Source: Pseudorhodoplanes sp.
GTDB taxonomy: Bacteria; Pseudomonadota; Alphaproteobacteria; Rhizobiales; Xanthobacteraceae
NCBI GenBank assembly: GCA_008933495.1
Contig: WBUW01000063.1
Location: 1 to 10,321, forward strand
DNA: 10,321 nucleotides
Direction: 5' to 3'
A program made the translations under genes and the position numbers. Each line of letters starts with the position of its first letter. Within the stretch, counting starts at the first letter, position 1. The notes beneath the pieces are model-generated. The model was not told the origin of the DNA. It did not search any database and worked only from the letters and a program-made list of their open reading frames with translations. Positions 6,558 to 10,321 of this stretch are shown one piece after another.

Positions 6558-7637
6558 ATGCATTTTTCACAGCGCATGAACGGCATGGACAAGAGCGACT
6601 TTTTTCCGGGTCCCGATCCGCAGCACTGGCCCAAGGATCATCCGCCGGTGCAAGCGGGGCGGATCGGCGTGCTGCTCGTCAATCTCGGGACGCCGGACGC
6701 GACCGATTTCTGGTCGATGCGCCGCTACCTGCGGCAATTCCTGTCCGATCCGCGCGTGGTCGAAGACAATTCGCTGCTCTGGAAGCTGGTCTTCAACGGC
6801 ATCATCCTGACCACGCGGCCGCGCGTCCGCGGCCGCGACTACGATTCGATCTGGAACCGCGAGAAGGACGAGTCGCCGCTCAAGACCATCACCCGTTCGC
6901 AGGCCGACAAGCTTGCGGCCGCGCTCGGCAGCGACCGGCTCGTCGTCGACTGGGCCATGCGCTACGGCAATCCCTCGCTCGGCTCGCGCATCACAGCCCT
7001 CGCCGAACAGGGCTGCGAGCGCCTGCTGCTGGTGCCGCTCTATCCGCAATACGCGGCGGCGACCACGGCGACCGTGTGCGACGAAGCCTTCCGCAAGCTG
7101 ATGACCATGCGCTGGCAGCCGACCGTGCGCGTCGCGCCGCCCTATCACGACGACCCGGTTTATATCGCGGCGGTCGCGGCCTCGCTCAAGGGCGCGCTCG
7201 CCGGGCTTGCGTTCGCGCCCGAGGTGATCCTGGTCTCGTTCCACGGCATCCCGCGCGACTATTTCGACAAGGGCGACCCCTATCACTGCCATTGCGCCAA
7301 GACCGCGCGGCTTTTGCGCGCGGCGCTCGGCTATGATGCCGACAAGCTGCGCATGACCTTCCAGTCGCGGTTCGGGCGGGCGCAATGGCTGCAGCCCTAT
7401 ACCGACAAGACGGTCGAGGCGCTGGCGCGCGGCGGCGTGAAGAACCTCGCGGTCATCACGCCGGGCTTCGCCGCCGACTGCCTGGAGACGCTGCAAGAGA
7501 TCGCGGTCGAGAATGCGGAAATCTTCCGTCATCACGGCGGGCAGAATTTCGCCGCTGTCCCCTGCCTCAATGATTCGGAAGGCGGCATGGCGGTGATCCG
7601 CCACCTGGTCGAGCGCGAGCTGATGGGCTGGGTGTGA
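6558..7637 (+). CDS. hemH: Ferrochelatase (protoheme ferro-lyase)
   Basis: Inserts Fe(II) into protoporphyrin IX in the last step of protoheme synthesis. The protein has 359 residues. The N-terminal motif RIGVLLVNLGTPD (35-47) and ..MRRYLRQFLSDPRVVE are typical. The catalytic histidine lies in LVSFHGIPRDYFDKGDPYHCHCAKTARLL (H229), and the acidic partner in NDSEGGM (E341). The gene starts at ATG 6558 with GGGA at 6547-6550, seven bases upstream; in-frame ATGs at codons 7 and 10 would lose only a non-conserved leader. Cysteines occur at 153, 174, 244, 246, 308 and 336, but only 18 residues follow E341, so a human-type C-terminal cluster-binding tail is absent. The gene is single, with a palindromic repeat upstream. 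The next gene, 134 bases on, has its own upstream repeats. Confidence 0.96.
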   Translation: MHFSQRMNGMDKSDFFPGPDPQHWPKDHPPVQAGRIGVLLVNLGTPDATDFWSMRRYLRQFLSDPRVVEDNSLLWKLVFNGIILTTRPRVRGRDYDSIWNREKDESPLKTITRSQADKLAAALGSDRLVVDWAMRYGNPSLGSRITALAEQGCERLLLVPLYPQYAAATTATVCDEAFRKLMTMRWQPTVRVAPPYHDDPVYIAAVAASLKGALAGLAFAPEVILVSFHGIPRDYFDKGDPYHCHCAKTARLLRAALGYDADKLRMTFQSRFGRAQWLQPYTDKTVEALARGGVKNLAVITPGFAADCLETLQEIAVENAEIFRHHGGQNFAAVPCLNDSEGGMAVIRHLVERELMGWV

Positions 7638-7660
7638 GCGCCCGGCCGCAATCAACCTGT

Positions 7661-7694
7661 CGTTAACCATAAACCTTTTAACTCCGTTAACCAT
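7661..7694 (+). promoter_or_regulatory. Tandem CGTTAACCAT boxes (CtrA-like half-sites)
   Basis: CGTTAACCAT occurs exactly at 7661-7670 and again at 7685-7694, 24 bases apart, with a further TTTTAAC between (TTAA at 7678-7681). TTAACCAT matches the 8-mer form I recall for sites of the alphaproteobacterial cell-cycle regulator CtrA; the alternative TTAA-N7-TTAA spacing is not met. The boxes lie 78-111 bases before the outer-membrane gene start, suitable for control of that gene. Binding is inferred. Confidence 0.45.
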
Positions 7695-7698
7695 TTCC

Positions 7699-7716
7699 GC
7701 CGGCTGCGAGGCCGGC
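7699..7716 (+). other. GC-rich hairpin in leader of the outer-membrane protein gene
   Basis: GCCGGC (7699-7704) pairs with GCCGGC (7711-7716) around a 6-base loop, followed by CGTTTCCGTTT. It could be a weak terminator for hemH or a leader structure for the next gene. The T-rich tail is interrupted, so neither is certain. Confidence 0.35.
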
Positions 7717-7756
7717 CGTTTCCGTTTGCACACGCCGGTCTGGGCGTGGCCGCGGA

Positions 7757-7763
7757 AGGGGAG
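7757..7763 (+). promoter_or_regulatory. Ribosome binding site that sets the start of the outer-membrane protein gene
   Basis: AGGGGAG at 7757-7763 lies 8 bases before GTG 7772 but only 2 bases before the in-frame TTG 7766. The spacing favours GTG 7772 as the start. Confidence 0.6.
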
Positions 7764-7771
7764 ATTTGCAG

Positions 7772-9328
7772 GTGGCGCGTGCTCGCCGGTCCGATGTCGT
7801 TGCGCTCCTCGCCGCCGGCGCGGCGCTCGCCTGCGTCGCCCCGGCAGCCGCGCAGACCGCCATGCCGCCGGCGACCGACGGCGTGACCGACTCGCGCCTG
7901 TTCGTGCCGATGATCGACGGCGACGCGCGCAATCCCAATCGTTTCCGCAAGCCGGTCTATGGACGGCCGCCGGCGTTCGGCGCCGGCCGGAGCGGCTTCA
8001 ACTCGACCAATGCGCGTGCCGCTGCGCGCAAGCCGCGCGCGGCTATCCCGGAGCCCGATCCGCTGCCGCCGCTTGTCCCCGCCGACGTGACGGTGCCCGA
8101 AATTTATCGCGCGCCGCCGATCAGGAAGCCGCCGTCGGCAAGTCCGTCCGCGCTTCCGAGCGTCCACCAGCGCCGGCCGGTGGTGCGACGCGGGCCCGCC
8201 GAGGACGACCCGTTCGGTCCGCTCGGCATTCGCGCCGGCGCGTTCGTGGTCAAGCCGGCGGTCGAACTGAGCGGCGGTTACGATTCCAATCCGCCGCGGC
8301 AGACGCAGAAGCAGGGCTCGCCGCTCTGGATGGTGGCGCCCGAGCTGCTGATCAAGTCGGACTGGTCGCGGCACGAATTGCAGTTCGACCTGCGCGGCGC
8401 GTTCACCGGCTATCCCGAGCTGCCGAACTACGACCGGCCGATGCTCGACCTCAAGGCCAGGAGCCGCATCGACATCACTGCGCGGACGCGCGCCGAGCTG
8501 GAAGCGCGCTACAATTTGCAGGCGGATTCGCCGGGCGATCCCAATTCGCCGAAGGATGCCGCCAAGCCGCCGCGCTACACGACGGTCGGCGGCACGGCCG
8601 CGCTGGTGCAGCGGCTCAACCGGCTCGAATTCACGCTCAAGGGCAATGCCGACCGGCGCGTCTATCAGGACGCCACGCTCAATGACGGCACGACGCTCAG
8701 TCTCGACGACCGCAACTACAATCAGGTCGGCGGCACGCTGCGCGGCTCCTACGAAGTGTCGCCCGGCATCAAGCCGTTCGTCGAAGCCGGGATCGACCGG
8801 CGCGAGCACGAGCCGGTGAGCGCGTTCCGCGATTCCGACGGCCGCACCCTGCGCGCGGGCCTGCAGTTCGAGCTGACGCGCAAGCTGACCGGAGAGCTCT
8901 CGGCCGGCCTGCTGACGCGCGACTATGACAATCCCGCCTTCGCCAACGTGCGCGCGCCGCTCGTCGATGCCGCGCTGACCTATTTCATGACCCCGCTGAC
9001 GACCGTCAAACTGGAGATGAAGACCACGGTTGACGAATCGATCCTGCCCGGCGTCTCCGGATCGCTGACGCGCGACTACGGTTTGCAGGTCGACCACAGC
9101 TTCCGGCGCTGGCTGATCGGCACGCTGCGGTTCGGCTACGGTACCGACGATTACGAGGGCTCGGTGCGCGAGGACGAGCGCTACCGCGTCTCCGCCGGCC
9201 TGGTCTACAAAATGTCGCGCGAAATCTGGCTCAAGGGCGAGGTGCGGCAGGACTGGCTGCGTTCCAATGTCGGCGGCGTCGATTACACCGCGAGCGCGGT
9301 GCTGTTCGGCGTGCGCCTGCAGCGCTGA
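7772..9328 (+). CDS. Outer-membrane beta-barrel protein with proline-rich linker (BBP2_2-like)
   Basis: Predicted outer-membrane protein of 518 residues. The N-terminus VARARRSDVVALLAAGAALACVAPAAAQT is a Sec signal peptide with likely cleavage after AAA (27). A region rich in proline and arginine follows (about 90-135: EPDPLPPLVPADVTVPEIYRAPPIRKPPSA..), then from about 156 to the end a series of alternating strands (GAFVVKPAVELSGGYDSNP, ELQFDLRGAFTGY, SRIDITARTRAELEARYNLQ, LRGSYEVSPGIKPFVEAGIDRRE, ALTYFMTPLTTVKLEMKTTVD, SFRRWLIGTLRFGYGTDDYEG) typical of a barrel of the BBP2_2 outer-membrane family. The end VLFGVRLQR lacks a terminal aromatic residue. Relatives are found near polysaccharide genes, and galU lies immediately downstream in the opposite direction, so a role in envelope or exopolysaccharide export is a guess. 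A cysteine at 21 is a weak lipobox candidate only. Start choice GTG 7772 rests on the ribosome site. Confidence 0.8.
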   Translation: MARARRSDVVALLAAGAALACVAPAAAQTAMPPATDGVTDSRLFVPMIDGDARNPNRFRKPVYGRPPAFGAGRSGFNSTNARAAARKPRAAIPEPDPLPPLVPADVTVPEIYRAPPIRKPPSASPSALPSVHQRRPVVRRGPAEDDPFGPLGIRAGAFVVKPAVELSGGYDSNPPRQTQKQGSPLWMVAPELLIKSDWSRHELQFDLRGAFTGYPELPNYDRPMLDLKARSRIDITARTRAELEARYNLQADSPGDPNSPKDAAKPPRYTTVGGTAALVQRLNRLEFTLKGNADRRVYQDATLNDGTTLSLDDRNYNQVGGTLRGSYEVSPGIKPFVEAGIDRREHEPVSAFRDSDGRTLRAGLQFELTRKLTGELSAGLLTRDYDNPAFANVRAPLVDAALTYFMTPLTTVKLEMKTTVDESILPGVSGSLTRDYGLQVDHSFRRWLIGTLRFGYGTDDYEGSVREDERYRVSAGLVYKMSREIWLKGEVRQDWLRSNVGGVDYTASAVLFGVRLQR

Positions 9329-9343
9329 CCGCGCACGCCGCCG

Positions 9344-10219
9344 CTATTTCAGCAGCTTCGCAAGCGCGGCGCGCAATTCCTTCTCAAGGTCCGGCCGCGC
9401 CAGCGCATAGGCGACATTGGCGGACAGGAATCCGATTTTCGATCCGCAGTCATAGGACTGGCCGTCGAACTTCAGGCCGTAGAACGGCTGCGCCTTGGCG
9501 AGCCGCACCATGGCGTCGGTCAACTGGACTTCGCCGCCCGCCCCGGTCTGCTGGTTGGCGAGGATCTGGAAAATCTCCGGCTGCAGGATGTAGCGCCCGG
9601 TGATGCTCAGATTGGAGGGCGCCGCCTCGCGCCTTGGCTTCTCGACCATGGCGGTGATTTCAAAGCTCTTGCCGTGCGTCTTGCCGACGCCGACGATGCC
9701 GTAGGACGACACGCGCTCCATCGGCACTTCCTCGACCGCAATGATGTTGGCCGCGGTGCCGAGCGCCTTGTAGGCGTCGATCATTTGCGAAAGGCAGGAG
9801 CGCTCGGCCCTGACCAGCACGTCCGGCAGCAGCACGGCGAACGGCTCGTCGCCGACAATGTCGCGCGCGCACCAGACCGCGTGCCCGAGCCCGAGCGGCT
9901 TCTGCTGGCGGGTGAAGCTGGTGGCGCCCGCCGCCGGCAGGTCGGCATCGAGCGCCGCCTTGTCCGCGGCCTTGCCGCGCTGCTCGAGCGTCGTCTCCAG
10001 TTCGTACTGGTAGTCGAAATGGTCCTCGATCACGCCCTTGTTGCGGCCGGTGACGAAAATGAAATGCTCGATACCGGCCGCGCGCGCTTCGTCCACCACG
10101 TGCTGGATCAGCGGGCGGTCGACCACGGTCAGCATTTCCTTCGGCATCGCCTTGGTGGCGGGCAGGAAGCGGGTGCCAAGCCCGGCGACCGGGAAAATGG
10201 CCTTGCGGATCGGTTTCAT
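9344..10219 (-). CDS. galU: UTP-glucose-1-phosphate uridylyltransferase
   Basis: Makes UDP-glucose from UTP and glucose-1-phosphate in the cytoplasm, feeding exopolysaccharide, lipopolysaccharide, cyclic glucan and galactose pathways. The 291 residues are a normal length. The nucleotide-binding signature GLGTRFLPATKAMPKEML covers residues 13-30 with K27 in the conserved PKE; RQQKPLGLGHAV starts at 104; LLPDVLV (130-136, D133) is the metal-binding region; then come VEKPRREAAPSNLSITGRYIL and the tail segment GQSYDCGSKIGFLSANVAYAL. These make GalU (rather than GlmU or RfbA) the clear choice. The start ATG 10219 gives MKPIRKAIFPVAGLGTRF, the standard family N-terminus. It is convergent with the barrel gene (15-nt gap), so any terminator must overlap coding sequence. 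A 16-bp palindrome sits 22 bases upstream of the start. Confidence 0.95.
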   Translation of the reverse strand: MKPIRKAIFPVAGLGTRFLPATKAMPKEMLTVVDRPLIQHVVDEARAAGIEHFIFVTGRNKGVIEDHFDYQYELETTLEQRGKAADKAALDADLPAAGATSFTRQQKPLGLGHAVWCARDIVGDEPFAVLLPDVLVRAERSCLSQMIDAYKALGTAANIIAVEEVPMERVSSYGIVGVGKTHGKSFEITAMVEKPRREAAPSNLSITGRYILQPEIFQILANQQTGAGGEVQLTDAMVRLAKAQPFYGLKFDGQSYDCGSKIGFLSANVAYALARPDLEKELRAALAKLLK

Positions 10220-10241
10220 CGTGCTGTGCTAACCTATTCGT

Positions 10242-10257
10242 CCGGTGCCGGCACCGG
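10242..10257. promoter_or_regulatory. 16-bp perfect palindrome upstream of galU
   Basis: CCGGTGCCGGCACCGG is an uninterrupted perfect palindrome whose nearest edge is 22 bases before the galU ATG. It could be an operator overlapping the promoter or untranslated leader of galU, or a cruciform-prone site. In GC-rich DNA such palindromes can also arise by chance, so function is unproven. Confidence 0.35.
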
Positions 10258-10296
10258 GAGCGGGGAACCATTGTCCGGCCTGCGGATCAGGGACAT

Positions 10297-10312
10297 ACGG
10301 GCCCGTTAACGG
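10297..10312. other. Overlapping short palindromes near right edge
   Basis: ACGGGCCCGT (10297-10306) and CCGTTAACGG (10303-10312) are perfect 10-bp palindromes overlapping by four bases, in the 102-base region upstream of galU. They may be part of a promoter region serving galU and a gene beyond the edge. An ATG at 10314 has no visible ribosome site, so no gene is called there. Confidence 0.25.
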
Positions 10313-10321
10313 CATGGCAAC

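Noticed and set aside
6558..7637. Human-type [2Fe-2S] cluster in ferrochelatase
   Set aside because: Several cysteines exist, including C153, but only 18 residues follow the active-site E341 and none is Cys, so the C-terminal three-cysteine motif is missing. A different ligand set cannot be excluded.
6567..7733. 388-residue open frame on the minus strand opposite hemH
   Set aside because: It is antisense to a complete ferrochelatase and has no domain; long antisense frames are common at this GC content.
7726..8685. 319-residue plus-strand frame overlapping the barrel gene
   Set aside because: It is Arg/Ala-rich in a shifted frame with no motifs, and the signal peptide and strand pattern belong to the other frame.
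7652..9097. 481-residue open frame on the minus strand opposite the outer-membrane protein gene
   Set aside because: The translation is rich in Arg, Gly and Ala and has no recognisable domain. It mirrors a GC-rich plus-strand gene that has a signal peptide, barrel strands and a ribosome site.
10314..10321. Possible gene start ATG at the right edge
   Set aside because: Only eight bases are visible, with no Shine-Dalgarno sequence before it.

Overview
The window looks like a GC-rich alphaproteobacterial chromosome, probably Hyphomicrobiales (Bradyrhizobium / Rhodopseudomonas / Pseudolabrys-like). The reasons are the protein types, a nested palindromic repeat of a kind I recognise from Rhizobiales intergenic regions (4810-4854 and 6484-6532), and TTAACCAT boxes resembling CtrA half-sites. 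This placement is by recognition, not by a search.

Left part (1-4759): a probable catabolic and uptake module. A TIM-barrel amidohydrolase of the 2-pyrone-4,6-dicarboxylate hydrolase type (133-963, minus) is divergent from a GntR/HutC-family regulator (1034-1783, plus). A small inverted repeat in the 70-bp gap between them is a candidate operator. The regulator is followed closely by a complete tripartite tricarboxylate transporter (TTT): periplasmic binding protein (1823-2788), small membrane subunit (2788-3240) and large membrane subunit (3254-4759). The simplest reading is that the transporter imports a carboxylated compound, the hydrolase opens a lactone or related ring in that pathway, and the GntR protein senses the compound or a product. 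A rho-independent terminator at 91-117 probably ends a plus-strand gene lying mostly off the left edge.

Middle part (4760-6557): a Tat-type exported 5'-nucleotidase / UDP-sugar-hydrolase-family phosphoesterase (4859-6397, minus). It is bracketed by two diverged copies of the nested palindromic repeat.

Right part (6558-10321): three housekeeping or envelope genes. They are ferrochelatase hemH (6558-7637, plus), an outer-membrane beta-barrel protein with a proline-rich N-terminal linker (7772-9328, plus), and the UTP-glucose-1-phosphate uridylyltransferase galU (9344-10219, minus), which converges on the barrel gene with a 15-nt gap. Two direct repeats of CGTTAACCAT precede the barrel gene, and a 16-bp perfect palindrome precedes galU.

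No tRNA, rRNA, CRISPR array, transposase or phage gene was seen. No intergenic stretch exceeds about 160 bases. I found no clearly new multi-gene system; the most testable leads are the uncharacterised hydrolase-TTT module, the paired palindromes and the promoter-region repeats.
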